Origin: Microbacterium sp. 1.5R | GTDB lineage: Bacteria > Actinomycetota > Actinomycetes > Actinomycetales > Microbacteriaceae | Direction of reading: 5' to 3' | NCBI RefSeq assembly: GCF_001889265.1 | Contig: NZ_CP018151.1 | Span: 3,038,001-3,102,000, forward strand | Length of the DNA stretch: 64,000 bases | Shown: in pieces, positions 52,491 through 61,812 of the stretch | Layout of the letters: each line of letters opens with the position of its first letter | Position numbering within the stretch: position 1 is the first letter of the stretch | Translations under genes and position numbers: made by a program | Notes under the pieces: model-generated | What the model was told of the DNA's origin: nothing | Databases searched by the model: none | The model's input: the letters and a program-made list of their open reading frames with translations, nothing else

Positions 52491-53816
52491 TCAGAGATCG
52501 CGCGTGCGGATCGGGTAGAGCCAGAAGCACAGCCACGCGAGGGCGGCGAAGACGAGCGGGACCACCGCGACCATGACGCGGATCCCGCCGTCGACGGCCT
52601 CCGGCTGCGCATCTCCGAGCGAGGCGTCGAAGCCGGATGCCGTGAGCACCACCGCCGCCACGACGGCCTGCAGCACGACCGAGCCGCGCACGACGAAGCC
52701 GTTCACCCCGAAGTACGCGCCCTCGCGTCGATGACCGGTGCGCGTGGCGTCCTCGTCGATGATCTGGGCGAGCACGACCTCGAGCAGCTGCAGCAGACCG
52801 CCGACGCCGACGCCCACCGCGACGCCGATGAGCGCCGCGGCGAGCACGGTCGACGGCAGCAGGTAGCCGAGCACGGAGATCCCGAACACGGCGACGCTCC
52901 ACAGCAGCGCGGCGCGGGGTGAGGTGCGGCGCACGATCGCGCTCCACAGCACGATCGACGGGATGGCTGTGACGAAGATCGCCCCCAGCAGCAGGCTCGC
53001 CTCTCCCTCGGCGGCGCCCAGCGAGTAGCGCACGTAGAACGGCAGCGCCGCGAGGATGACGGCGATCGAGGTCTGGATGAACAGCGAGCCGAGCACGTAG
53101 GGCACGAACGCCCGGTTCGCGAACGTGTACTTCAGCTGGTCGCCCCAGCGCATCGCCTCGGATGCGGCCTCGGGCACTCGACGCTCGATCATGCCGCCGA
53201 AGAACGACCAGACGAGCAGCACGAGGCAGACCGCCGAGAGCACGAGGGCCATTCCCGGCCAGCCGATCGAGTCGTACAGCGCAGGGGCACCCGCGGTGCC
53301 GAGCACCATGCCGAGGATCGCGAAGATCTGCCGGGGCACGTTGCCACGCGCCCGCTCATCGGTGGTGCGGAAGATCTCGGGGAACAGCGCCGAGATGTTC
53401 AGCACGACCACGACGAAGGCGATGTCGTACACCGCCACCACGATCAGGAACCAGACGATCAGCCCGGCGGTCGGCAGCTCAGGCGGCATCCACACCAGCG
53501 CGAAGGCGACCACGAGCGGCACGATGCCGAGACCGATCCACGGGATGCGGCGGCCCCACGGCGTGCGGATGCGATCGGACAGCGCCCCGACGACCGGGTT
53601 GAGCACCGCGTTCAGCACGCCGTGCGCGATCATCGCCGCGGCCACCCACGCTGGCGCGACACCGAGGTGGGTGACGTAGAAGTAGACGACGAACGCCGAG
53701 AACGTCTGCGCCATGAGCTGGGTCGGGAACCCCGATGCTCCGAACGCGATGGCCTGAGCCCTCGTGGGGGCGGCGTCGAGTCGTCGGTCGCGCAGCCGCG
53801 TCGTCAACGAGGTCAT
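52491..53816 (-). CDS. GPH-family glycoside/cation symporter (MFS)
   Basis: A 441-residue transporter with 12 spans. The GPH-type first motif is NPVVGALSDRIRTPWGRRIP, with GAIFVTAIPSIVLWS and GVGVGGLLQLLEVVLAQIID in the second half. It imports glycosides or sugars with H+ or Na+. The ATG at 53816 overlaps the deacetylase stop by four bases. The operon with a ChbG/YdjC deacetylase and a ROK regulator suggests uptake of an N-acetylated or amide-linked sugar. Confidence 0.87.
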   Translation of the reverse strand: MTSLTTRLRDRRLDAAPTRAQAIAFGASGFPTQLMAQTFSAFVVYFYVTHLGVAPAWVAAAMIAHGVLNAVLNPVVGALSDRIRTPWGRRIPWIGLGIVPLVVAFALVWMPPELPTAGLIVWFLIVVAVYDIAFVVVVLNISALFPEIFRTTDERARGNVPRQIFAILGMVLGTAGAPALYDSIGWPGMALVLSAVCLVLLVWSFFGGMIERRVPEAASEAMRWGDQLKYTFANRAFVPYVLGSLFIQTSIAVILAALPFYVRYSLGAAEGEASLLLGAIFVTAIPSIVLWSAIVRRTSPRAALLWSVAVFGISVLGYLLPSTVLAAALIGVAVGVGVGGLLQLLEVVLAQIIDEDATRTGHRREGAYFGVNGFVVRGSVVLQAVVAAVVLTASGFDASLGDAQPEAVDGGIRVMVAVVPLVFAALAWLCFWLYPIRTRDL

Positions 53817-54721
53817 GCGCGTCGGCTCCGCTGCAGATCGCGCAGATCGCGCCATCCGAGCCGCACCAGTCCCTCGTCGTCGAACACCTGCAGCACCTCG
53901 GGGTCGGAGAGCAGGCGAAGCTCGTGCCCGCGTTTGGCCGCACCGAAGTCGACGGCCGCGCGCAGCTCGTCGTCGTCGACCATCGGATGCAGGTAGATCT
54001 CGGTCACTCCGGCCGGAACCGCGCGCAGCAGCGCGATGAACCCGTCGCGCACCTGTTCGTACGACTCGTCCGGCGCCTCTTCGAACGGGTGGCTCCACAG
54101 CCGATCGATGATCTCGACGCCGAGCGCGTCGGCGGCGGCCGAGGCCTCGGCGAGCTTCGCCTGCAGGGCGGCGTCGTCGCCGGTCCCGTCCATGCTGCGC
54201 GGCAGCCGGAACGGCAGGCCGTTGCGGGCGGCGAGCTCGAACACCGGGCCGAGGAAGTCCCGCCCGGTCAGCAGACCGTAGACAGACCCCATGTGGTTGT
54301 CGAGATGCGTCACGTCGACCCCGGCATCCAGCGCCGTCTGCAGCTGTGCGGCGATCTCGGCGGTGACGTCGTCGACCGACGCGAGCTCTTCGATCGCGAG
54401 AACGCCGGCGGGAAAGTACCCCGCGTCGTCGACGAGGGTGGTGTCGGTGCCGGTCAGGGGCCGCCAGCGGTAGTCGGTCCACTCGCTCGTGAGCACGAGG
54501 TGCACGCCGACGTCGAGGTCGGCGCGCGAGGCCGCGAAAGCGAGCGCCTCGGGTGCCCACGCGCACGGCACCATGAGCGTCGTCGAGTCGATGTGCCCCG
54601 CATCGAGCAGCTGCATGATCGCCGTGTTGGCCGCGTGGCACATGCCGAAGTCGTCGGCGTTGATGATCACGCCCCTGGCTCCGGGCGCAAGGCCGAGGCG
54701 ATCCGCGAGGTCCGAGGTCAT
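53813..54721 (-). CDS. ChbG/HpnK-family carbohydrate deacetylase (YdjC)
   Basis: A 302-residue protein with the YdjC-type metal site: INADDFGMCHAAN (tandem Asp) near residue 21, GVHLVLTSEW, and HLDNHMGS with the metal histidines. ChbG removes the acetyl group of diacetylchitobiose, and related proteins act on other N-acetyl glycosides. It is in one transcript with the ROK regulator upstream (4-bp overlap) and the symporter downstream, supporting a small amino-sugar oligomer route. Confidence 0.88.
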   Translation of the reverse strand: MTSDLADRLGLAPGARGVIINADDFGMCHAANTAIMQLLDAGHIDSTTLMVPCAWAPEALAFAASRADLDVGVHLVLTSEWTDYRWRPLTGTDTTLVDDAGYFPAGVLAIEELASVDDVTAEIAAQLQTALDAGVDVTHLDNHMGSVYGLLTGRDFLGPVFELAARNGLPFRLPRSMDGTGDDAALQAKLAEASAAADALGVEIIDRLWSHPFEEAPDESYEQVRDGFIALLRAVPAGVTEIYLHPMVDDDELRAAVDFGAAKRGHELRLLSDPEVLQVFDDEGLVRLGWRDLRDLQRSRRA

Positions 54722-55899
54722 CGCCGACTCCTGTCCGATGCGGGAAGCAACCGCGAGAAGACGGTCGCGCGAAGAGCGGATGCCGCCTCACCGACCGCCC
54801 CGACCAGCGGCGCCTCTGGGCCGAACGACGAGACGAGGAGGGTGAGCGGGAGCTGCGGGGCGAGCTCTTCGGCGAAGGCGACCGCCGCTCGGGCCAGCGC
54901 CGGGTGGGCGGCCGTGCCGCTGAGGAGGAACGCCTCGGGGTCGAGCACGAGCGCGATGCTGCCAGCGATCAGGGTGAGTCTGCGTCCCATCTCGGCGGCC
55001 ATGGCGAGTGCGGCCGGATCGCCGGCGGAGGCGGCGTCGAGATGCTGGTCGATCGTCTCGTCCGGGTCACGCCCGTTCGCCAGGGCGAGGTCGCGCACGA
55101 CGGCGTCACCGAGCACGGGAGCGCCGATCGGCAGCGGACTCTGCGGCAGATACATGACCTCGCCGGCCACGCCCGAGAAGCCCCGGTGCAGGGAGCCGTC
55201 GATCACGATGCCGGCGCCGAGTCCGTCGTCGAGGAGCAGCAGCGCGAAGCTGCTGAGCGCCGCGCCGGCGCCCTCGGAGAGCTCGGCGAGCGCCGCGAGG
55301 TTGACGTCGTTCTCCACCCGCACCGGGCAGCCGAGGCGCGTCGACAGGGCGTTCTTGAACGCGCCGCCGTCGGGACCCTGATCATCGCGGATGCCCCCGT
55401 CGGCGGTGACGATGCCCGGGATGCCGACGACCGCCAGCAGCAGCGGACCGGCCACCGCCCTCTGACAGGCATCGATGAGGCCGGCGATGTGCTGCACGCG
55501 GTCCCCGCGCACGGGGAAGGCGGCGTGGCTCTCGGCCCGCACGGCTCCGGTGGGGTCGACCAGCGCGACGTGGGCGGCGTGGGCGTCGACGTGCACTGCC
55601 GCGGCGAGTCCGAGATGAGGATGCAGCGAGACGCGCCCTGCTGCCGGTCCCCGCGTGTCACGGTCGACGCCCGCAGCGGCGACCGCCGACGATGATTCGA
55701 GCATCCGCAGCACCTGCGTCACCGCAGTGCGCGAGAGACCGGTCTCGGCGACCAGTTCGGCGCGGGTGAGCGGGCCTCGGCGCGCGAGCGTCTCGAGGAT
55801 CGCGCGGCCGTTGAGTGTTCGGAGCAGGGTCTGGGGCCCCGCAAGTGGTCGTGCCAAGTTGATCCCCCCGGATTCGACGTCCGCCCCAGCTTGACACAT
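54718..55899 (-). CDS. ROK-family transcriptional regulator
   Basis: A ~393-residue regulator. The N-terminal winged helix (RAILETLARRGPLTRAELVA, ETGLSRTAVTQVLRML) is followed by the ROK sugar-kinase-like domain (VVGIPGIVTADGG, VENDVNLAALAE, LGAGIVIDGSLHRGFSGVAG). The usual ROK zinc-finger CxCGxxGC is missing, so it may not bind zinc. The ATG at 55899 has no ribosome site; a TTG at 55857 following GGGGGG is an equally good start. It probably controls the deacetylase and symporter genes downstream. Confidence 0.87.
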   Translation of the reverse strand: MCQAGADVESGGINLARPLAGPQTLLRTLNGRAILETLARRGPLTRAELVAETGLSRTAVTQVLRMLESSSAVAAAGVDRDTRGPAAGRVSLHPHLGLAAAVHVDAHAAHVALVDPTGAVRAESHAAFPVRGDRVQHIAGLIDACQRAVAGPLLLAVVGIPGIVTADGGIRDDQGPDGGAFKNALSTRLGCPVRVENDVNLAALAELSEGAGAALSSFALLLLDDGLGAGIVIDGSLHRGFSGVAGEVMYLPQSPLPIGAPVLGDAVVRDLALANGRDPDETIDQHLDAASAGDPAALAMAAEMGRRLTLIAGSIALVLDPEAFLLSGTAAHPALARAAVAFAEELAPQLPLTLLVSSFGPEAPLVGAVGEAASALRATVFSRLLPASDRSRR

Positions 55900-56014
55900 C
55901 GCGTCATACGTGTCGAGAGATCCGGACCCTGATCCGCGTCATGATCCACGGCCGTGCGCGTCTTGCTTCAGGGAGCCACCGCGGCCCCGTACGACCACAG
56001 GGAGGAGGCATCCG

Positions 56015-56302
56015 ATGCGACCGACCATCCCGCACCGACTCGACCGACGTCCGTCGTCGCGCATCGACACTCCGACCCCGGCCGTGTACCCCTATGAGGT
56101 GACGGCCCTGCTCGAGCGCGGATGGTGGGTGCTGCACGTCGCCGACCTCGACGTGCGCGGCGTCGCCGCGACGCTCGCCGAGGTCAGATCGGCCGCCGAG
56201 CTGCTGCTCGCGCGAGCGCTCGATGCCCCCGTCGGCAGTGTGCCGATGACGATCTCGGTGGTGCGGTTCACGCGAGGGTCGCTCATCCGCTCGCGCTGGT
56301 AG
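56015..56302 (+). CDS. small protein, HicB-antitoxin-like fold (tentative)
   Basis: A 95-residue protein with a strong ribosome site (GGGAGGAGG). After a basic 30-residue N-terminus comes a segment like HicB or other partial RNase-H-like antitoxins (YPYEVTALLERGWWVLHVAD, then LDVRGVAATLAEVRSAAELL). No HicA toxin gene is adjacent, so a toxin-antitoxin role is unlikely here. It is convergent with the aldehyde dehydrogenase, 14 bp apart. Confidence 0.6.
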   Translation: MRPTIPHRLDRRPSSRIDTPTPAVYPYEVTALLERGWWVLHVADLDVRGVAATLAEVRSAAELLLARALDAPVGSVPMTISVVRFTRGSLIRSRW

Positions 56303-56316
56303 CCCGAGACCCTGTC

Positions 56317-57759
56317 TCAGTCCAGCGCGGACATCACGTGCTTGATGCGCGTGTAGTCGTCGAAGCCGTACTGCGAGAGGTCTTTGCCGTAGCCCGAGTG
56401 CTTGAAACCGCCGTGAGGCATGTCGGAGACGAACGGGATGTGGGTGTTGATCCACACGCAGCCGAAGTCGAGGTCGCGCGAGAAGCGCATCGCGCGGGCA
56501 TGATCGGTGGTCCACACCGAGGATGCGAGGGCGTAGGGCACGTCGTTCGCCATCTCGAGCGCCTGCTCCTCGGTCTCGAACGACTGCACGGTCAGCACCG
56601 GGCCGAAGATCTCGCCCTGCACGGCCTCGTCGTCCTGATGCAGACCCGACACGATGGTCGCCTCGAAGAAGTAGCCCTTCTCACCCTGACGCGCACCGCC
56701 GGTCTCGATCGAGGCGTGTGCAGGCAGGCGGTCGACGAAGCCCTGCACCTGAGCGAGCTGGGCAGCGCTGCTGAGAGGACCGTAGAGCACGCCCTCCTCG
56801 TGCGGGGCGCCCGTGCGGGCATCCGTCTTCGCCTTCGCGACCAGCGCGGCGACGAACTCGTCGTGCACAGACGAGTGCACGAGCACGCGGGTGGCCGCGG
56901 TGCAGTCCTGTCCGGCGTTGAAGAACGCGCCGGTGACGATGCCGGATGCCGCCTTGTCGAGGTTCGCATCGGGGAAGACGATCGCGGGCGCCTTGCCGCC
57001 GAGCTCGAGGTGCACCCGTTTGACGTCGTTCGCCGCGGATCGCGCGACGGCCATCCCGGCGCGCACGGATCCGGTGATGGCGACCATCTGCGGCGTCGGA
57101 TGCTCGACCAGCGCCACGCCGGTGTCGCGGTCGCCGAGCACGACGTTGAGCGTGCCGGCGGGCGTGTGCAGCGCGACGATCTCGGCGAGCAGCAGGGTGG
57201 TCAGGGGCGTCGACTCGGCGGGCTTCAGCACCACCGTGTTGCCTGCGGCGAGCGCCGGGGCGATCTTCCACACGGCCATGTTCAGCGGATAGTTCCAGGG
57301 GGTGACCTGTCCGATCACGCCGATCGGCTCGCGTCGCACGAACGAGGTGTGGCCGGCGAGGTACTCCCCCGCCGCGCGTCCTTCGAGACTGCGGGCGGCT
57401 CCGGCGAAGAAGCGCAGCTGGTCGATCGACTGCAGGATCTCGTCGGCCACGAGGCTGGCACGCGGCTTGCCGGTGTCCTTCGACTCGAGGTCGGCGAACT
57501 CCTCGGCGCGGGTCTGCATCTCATCGGCGATGCGGAACAGCGCGAGCTGGCGATCGGCGGGAGTGGTGTCGCGCCAGATCGGGAACGCGGCGGATGCGGC
57601 GGCATAGGCGGCGTCCACGTCGGAGGCGTCCGAGACCGGCAGCTCGCCGTAGGCCTCCTCGGTCACCGGGTCGATCAGCGGCATCCGCTTCTGTCCGCTC
57701 AGGGGAACGTACTGCCCGCCGATGAAGTTCTGAAGGAGTTCTGTGGCCATGCTCGCCAT
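56317..57759 (-). CDS. aldehyde dehydrogenase (aminobutyraldehyde type)
   Basis: A 480-residue NAD(P)-dependent enzyme. It has the catalytic Cys in FFNAGQDCTAATRVLV, the general-base Glu in HLELGGKAPAIVFPD, the NAD loop ITGSVRAGMAV, and EIFGPVLTVQSF near the C-terminus. It resembles gamma-aminobutyraldehyde/PuuC-type dehydrogenases, consistent with the divergent Lrp regulator and the amine oxidase downstream of that. A second ATG three codons in (57750) is equally possible. Confidence 0.88.
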   Translation of the reverse strand: MASMATELLQNFIGGQYVPLSGQKRMPLIDPVTEEAYGELPVSDASDVDAAYAAASAAFPIWRDTTPADRQLALFRIADEMQTRAEEFADLESKDTGKPRASLVADEILQSIDQLRFFAGAARSLEGRAAGEYLAGHTSFVRREPIGVIGQVTPWNYPLNMAVWKIAPALAAGNTVVLKPAESTPLTTLLLAEIVALHTPAGTLNVVLGDRDTGVALVEHPTPQMVAITGSVRAGMAVARSAANDVKRVHLELGGKAPAIVFPDANLDKAASGIVTGAFFNAGQDCTAATRVLVHSSVHDEFVAALVAKAKTDARTGAPHEEGVLYGPLSSAAQLAQVQGFVDRLPAHASIETGGARQGEKGYFFEATIVSGLHQDDEAVQGEIFGPVLTVQSFETEEQALEMANDVPYALASSVWTTDHARAMRFSRDLDFGCVWINTHIPFVSDMPHGGFKHSGYGKDLSQYGFDDYTRIKHVMSALD

Positions 57760-57850
57760 GCTAGCGACCGGATCACGAATACAGAAGAGTGAAGTGACCT
57801 TAACGATGGAATCAGTTGCCAGGGAGCGCCGATCCTGTCAATATCGACAC

Positions 57851-58318
57851 ATGAGCACCACGCCGAAGCAGCCCGTGTTGGACGACATCTCGAAGCGGAT
57901 CGTCGAGCTGCTGCAGGAGGACGGTCGACGGCCCTATGCCGAGATCGGCCGAGAGGTGGGGCTCAGCGAGGCGGCGGCGCGTCAGCGCGTGCAGCGGATG
58001 ACCGAGGCGGGCATCATCCAGATCGTCGCGGTGACCGACCCGATGCAGCTCGGCTTCAACCGCATGTCCATGATCGGCATCCGCGTCACGGGCGACCCGC
58101 GGCTGATCGCGGAGGAGCTGACGAAGATCACCGAGCTCGCGTACGTCGTCGTCACGCTCGGCACGTTCGACATCCTCGTCGAGGCGGTGTGCGAGAGCGA
58201 CAGCCACCTGCTCGATCTGATCGCGACCCGCATCCGTACGATCCCCGGCATCACGCACACCGAGAGCCTGCTCTACGCAGGGCTCTACAAAGACCTCTAC
58301 AACTGGGGCACGCGCTAA
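57851..58318 (+). CDS. Lrp/AsnC-family regulator
   Basis: A 155-residue feast/famine regulator with an N-terminal HTH (KRIVELLQEDGRRPYAEIGR, then LSEAAARQRVQRMTEAGIIQ) and a C-terminal RAM effector domain (AYVVVTLGTFDILVEAVCES). The start codon lies close behind an AT-rich -10-like stretch (CAATAT), so the transcript may be leaderless. It is divergent from the aldehyde dehydrogenase and 28 bp before the oxidase gene, so it probably regulates amine breakdown in both directions. Confidence 0.9.
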   Translation: MSTTPKQPVLDDISKRIVELLQEDGRRPYAEIGREVGLSEAAARQRVQRMTEAGIIQIVAVTDPMQLGFNRMSMIGIRVTGDPRLIAEELTKITELAYVVVTLGTFDILVEAVCESDSHLLDLIATRIRTIPGITHTESLLYAGLYKDLYNWGTR

Positions 58319-58346
58319 GGCGCGGGTCCGGAACCAGGAGAACACC

Positions 58347-59753
58347 ATGGGAACCACGGTCTTCGAACGTCGCCGCCCCGCGGATGCCGTGATCGATGCC
58401 TCGCTGCGCAACACTGCGTTCAGCGTGTTCTGGCTCGATGATGTCGAGCGCGTCTCGCACCCCGCGCTCACCGACCGCATCACCGCCGACCTCGCCATCG
58501 TCGGCGGGGGCTATGCCGGCCTGTGGACCGCCGTGCGCGCGAAGGAGCGCGATCCTCAGCGCAAGGTCGTGCTGCTCGAGGCGTCGCGCATCGCGTGGGC
58601 GGCGTCGGGCCGCAACGGAGGGTTCTGCGAGGCGAGCATCACGCACGGACACGAGAACGGCCTCACGCGCTGGCCCGACGAGATCGACCGCCTGGAAGAG
58701 CTGGGGATCGAGAACCTCGACGGCATCGAAGAGACCGTGAAGCGGTACGGCATGGATGCCGACTTCGAGCGCACCGGTCAACTCGCCGTGGCCGTCGAGC
58801 CGCACCAGGTGGAGTGGCTGCGCGAGGAGGAGGGATTCCTCGACCGCGAGGCCGTGCAGGCCGAGGTGCATTCCGACACGTTCCTCGCCGGCGCCTGGGA
58901 GCGCGATGCCTGTGCGCTCGTGCACCCCGCCAAGCTCGGTCTCGAGCTGGCGCGCGTCGCGGTCGAACTCGGGGTCGAGATCTACGAGCAGTCGCTCGTG
59001 CGCGAGGTCATCGGCGACGGATCGAGCGCGATCACGCTCGTCACACGTGACGGCGGGCAGGTGCGAGCGGATGCCGTGGCTCTCGCCACGAACGTCTTCC
59101 CCTCGCTGCTCAAGCGCAACCGCCTGATGACCGTTCCCGTCTACGACTACGTGCTCATGACCGAGCCGCTGACCGACGAGCAACTGGCGTCGATCGGGTG
59201 GTCGAACCGCCAGGGCCTGGCCGACAGCGCCAACCAGTTCCACTACTACCGCCTCACCGCCGACAATCGCATCCTGTTCGGCGGATACGACGCGGTCTAC
59301 CATTTCGGCGGCAAGGTGCGACCCGAGTACGAGGATCGCGCCGAGAGCCACCGCAAGCTCGCCTCGCACTTCTTCACGACGTTCCCCCAGCTCGAGGGGC
59401 TGCGCTTCACGCATCGGTGGGCGGGGGCGATCGACTCGTCGAGTCGCTTCTGCGCGTTCTTCGGCACCGCCCGCAAGGGACGCGTGACCTACGCGACCGG
59501 GTTCACCGGGCTCGGCGTCGGCGCCGCGCGCTTCGCCGCCGACGTCATGCTCGACAAGCTGTCGGGCGAGCCGACCGAGCGCACCGAGCTCGCGATGGTG
59601 CGCGAGAAGCCGATCCCGTTCCCGCCCGAGCCCGTCGCCTCGATCGGCGTCAACCTCGTGCGAGCCGCGATGAACCGGGCCGATCACAACGAGGGCAAGC
59701 GCAACCTGTTCCTCAAGACGCTGGATGCCGTCGGCATGGGCTTCGACTCGTGA
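58347..59753 (+). CDS. FAD-dependent amine/amino acid oxidase (PuuB-like)
   Basis: A 468-residue DAO-family flavoprotein. FAD binds at LAIVGGGYAGLWTAVRAKER (residues 49-68), with GRNGGFCEAS after it, as in gamma-glutamylputrescine oxidases, and the C-terminal FAD loop is TYATGFTGLGVGAARFAADV. It would oxidise an amine such as a putrescine derivative to an aldehyde for the neighbouring aldehyde dehydrogenase. The ribosome site CAGGAG is good. The substrate is inferred from context. Confidence 0.86.
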   Translation: MGTTVFERRRPADAVIDASLRNTAFSVFWLDDVERVSHPALTDRITADLAIVGGGYAGLWTAVRAKERDPQRKVVLLEASRIAWAASGRNGGFCEASITHGHENGLTRWPDEIDRLEELGIENLDGIEETVKRYGMDADFERTGQLAVAVEPHQVEWLREEEGFLDREAVQAEVHSDTFLAGAWERDACALVHPAKLGLELARVAVELGVEIYEQSLVREVIGDGSSAITLVTRDGGQVRADAVALATNVFPSLLKRNRLMTVPVYDYVLMTEPLTDEQLASIGWSNRQGLADSANQFHYYRLTADNRILFGGYDAVYHFGGKVRPEYEDRAESHRKLASHFFTTFPQLEGLRFTHRWAGAIDSSSRFCAFFGTARKGRVTYATGFTGLGVGAARFAADVMLDKLSGEPTERTELAMVREKPIPFPPEPVASIGVNLVRAAMNRADHNEGKRNLFLKTLDAVGMGFDS

Positions 59754-60112
59754 GCGAGCTCGCGCCGGGCGAGCTCGCGCCGGGAACCGGAGTGGATGCC
59801 GCGGCGCTGCCGCTGATGCACGAACCGCTGCCCGTGGAGGACGTGCTCATCGGTCGCCCGACGACGGCGGCGCAGGCGTTGGGGACTCTGGGTGAGGTCG
59901 AGATCGGCATCTGGGAGATGACGCCCGGCACGGCATCGGACACCGAGGTCGACGAGGTGTTCGTCGTGCTGACCGGTCAGGCGCGGATCGAGTTCGTCGA
60001 CCCCCCGCTGCCCGCCGTCGAGGTCGGCCCCGGGTCGGTCGTGCGCCTCGCCGCGGGGCAGCGCACCGCGTGGACGGTCACCGAGACGCTGCGGAAGATC
60101 TATATCGCCTGA
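59750..60112 (+). CDS. cupin-domain protein
   Basis: A 120-residue single-domain cupin (DUF861-like): GEVEIGIWEMTPGTASDTEV followed by DEVFVVLTGQARIEFVDPPL and GPGSVVRLAAGQRTAWTVTE. Metal histidines are largely absent. The GTG overlaps the oxidase stop by four bases. Small cupins of this kind accompany polyamine and amine-oxidase operons; their role is unknown. Confidence 0.82.
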   Translation: MSELAPGELAPGTGVDAAALPLMHEPLPVEDVLIGRPTTAAQALGTLGEVEIGIWEMTPGTASDTEVDEVFVVLTGQARIEFVDPPLPAVEVGPGSVVRLAAGQRTAWTVTETLRKIYIA

Positions 60113-60142
60113 GGAGTGACGGGGTCGCGCGAGCGCTTCCCC

Positions 60143-60922
60143 TCAGGCGCTCGCTGGCGCTGTCGACCTCGCTGCGGCGACCGGCTTCTCATCCGTGCCT
60201 TTGATCACCCAGTAGACGACGGCGACAGCGAGGATGCCGATCACCGGGCTCAGGAACGCGGCCCACGCCGTGCCGAGCGGGGCGAACCCGACCGCGAACA
60301 CCGAGACATCCCAGAGGCCGTGCAACGCCATCGCCCAGATGAGCGACCCGGTCACTCGACGCACGATGTAGAAGCAGGTGCCCGACATCGCGGCGAGCAC
60401 CACCTGTCCGAGCGTGGGCCCGACGGGGGCGCCCAGCGCGGCATTGATGATGTGCATCCCGCCGAAGAGCAGGGAGGTGAGCAGCCACACCCATACCTCA
60501 GAGAGGCGCGAGCGGAGGGCAGTCAGCAGGAGTCCTCGCGACATCAGCTCTTCGCAGAATCCGACGGCGAGCCCGAGGGCGAGCAGCGACAGCAGGAACG
60601 ATGCGTCGAACTTCGACCAGTCGGTGTTGAGCAGGTTCACGACAGCGACGACGAGCATGATCGCGGGCACGAAGATCGGCCACTTGTGGTGCGAGCGCGT
60701 GCGCTCGAACAGCGCGGGCCTCCACCACCCCAGAAGCCAAGTGGTGATGGCGAGCAGCACGGCGCCGACTGCGAGGTCGAGTACCGCTCCTCGCCAGGTG
60801 AACTCGGCCGAGGTCCCGATCTCGGTGTAAGCCACCCCGCTCAGTTTCGATACGACGAAGATGACTGCGACATAGCCGACGTAGATCGCGAGGCCGATCC
60901 AGACCCGAGGGGTGACGCGCAT
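60143..60922 (-). CDS. CPBP-family intramembrane metalloprotease
   Basis: A 259-residue membrane protein with about eight spans. The CPBP/Rce1 motifs are present: GFCEELMSRGLLL (EExxxR), LFGGMHIINA and a final ALHGLWDV. Homologues cleave prenylated proteins or support bacteriocin self-immunity; the target here is unknown. The start at 60922 is chosen for GGAAGG upstream; an ATG at 60967 has no ribosome site. Confidence 0.83.
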   Translation of the reverse strand: MRVTPRVWIGLAIYVGYVAVIFVVSKLSGVAYTEIGTSAEFTWRGAVLDLAVGAVLLAITTWLLGWWRPALFERTRSHHKWPIFVPAIMLVVAVVNLLNTDWSKFDASFLLSLLALGLAVGFCEELMSRGLLLTALRSRLSEVWVWLLTSLLFGGMHIINAALGAPVGPTLGQVVLAAMSGTCFYIVRRVTGSLIWAMALHGLWDVSVFAVGFAPLGTAWAAFLSPVIGILAVAVVYWVIKGTDEKPVAAARSTAPASA

Positions 60923-61032
60923 GAGGTTGTGCCTTCCGTCGGCGAGGGGGTTCCGATCACCCAACATATCGGTGGACAGGGTGGAGATGGTGACGCCGGA
61001 GCGGCCACCATTCTCGCGCTCGTCACGATCAG

Positions 61033-61701
61033 CTACGTGGGGTCCGCATCGAGGACTATCCCGAGTCTGCTGGCGACATCACGCGACCGCCTCTCAGCGT
61101 CGGCTGCTGTGCGTTCGAGGCCGGGCAGGTCCTCCGGGCGGAAGTACCAGGTCGACCGGTCACCAGGGGAGACGTATCGTTCTTCGTCAGTGAGCTGCGC
61201 ATCGGCGCGGGCCTTCCGGAGGTCGGCCTCGGCACGGTCCCGCTCGTCGAGCACCCGCGACGCGAGCATGATGTCTCCAGCTGGCAGATCTGCCGGGGCC
61301 CCGGCCTCCACAAGAGGATGGATCAGCACGGACGGCAGGGGCTTCGGGATGGAGGTGGCCGGTCGCGCACGCGAGGCGATGACCGCGGTCACTACCGCAC
61401 CCAGGACGAACAGCAACCCGACGGCGATGGCCGCGCCTCGAAACGACAGTCGGAGCGACGCGATCACCACGCCGGCCACGGCCGCGAGCAGGAGACCTCC
61501 GGCGATCGGGACGACGCACCCGATCGCATCCCTCTTGCCGCGGGCAGCTCGCACTCGCCGATGGCTCTCGATGATCGCCGACGCGTCGGTCTCGCTGTCC
61601 GGCGGCACGAGGTGCAGCTGATCCGGGTGCGTCCGGATCGCCGCGGCATCGACGGCCGGCAGGAGGAAGCAATCCGGGCGGTCGGAGGAGATCGGCACCA
61701 C
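61033..61701 (-). CDS. hypothetical membrane protein
   Basis: A 222-residue protein. The N-terminal ~60 residues are hydrophilic, two spans (about 61-82 and 88-110) form a hairpin, and the C-terminal 100 residues are charged and probably helical (DERDRAEADLRKARADAQLT). No family recognised. Both termini would be cytoplasmic by the positive-inside rule. Confidence 0.6.
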   Translation of the reverse strand: MVPISSDRPDCFLLPAVDAAAIRTHPDQLHLVPPDSETDASAIIESHRRVRAARGKRDAIGCVVPIAGGLLLAAVAGVVIASLRLSFRGAAIAVGLLFVLGAVVTAVIASRARPATSIPKPLPSVLIHPLVEAGAPADLPAGDIMLASRVLDERDRAEADLRKARADAQLTDEERYVSPGDRSTWYFRPEDLPGLERTAADAERRSRDVASRLGIVLDADPT

Positions 61702-61812
61702 CCCATCCTCTCGTGCCGGGGCCCTGTATCGGCCCGTCGCGGAAGCAACGTGACCGACGGCGACCCGAGCTCGCGTCCACCGTTCCCGCCGAAAACGATC
61801 GATAGCCGCCGA

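Noticed and set aside
56015..56302. HicAB toxin-antitoxin locus
   Set aside because: A HicB-like pattern is seen, but no HicA-type double-stranded-RNA-binding toxin gene is adjacent on either side.
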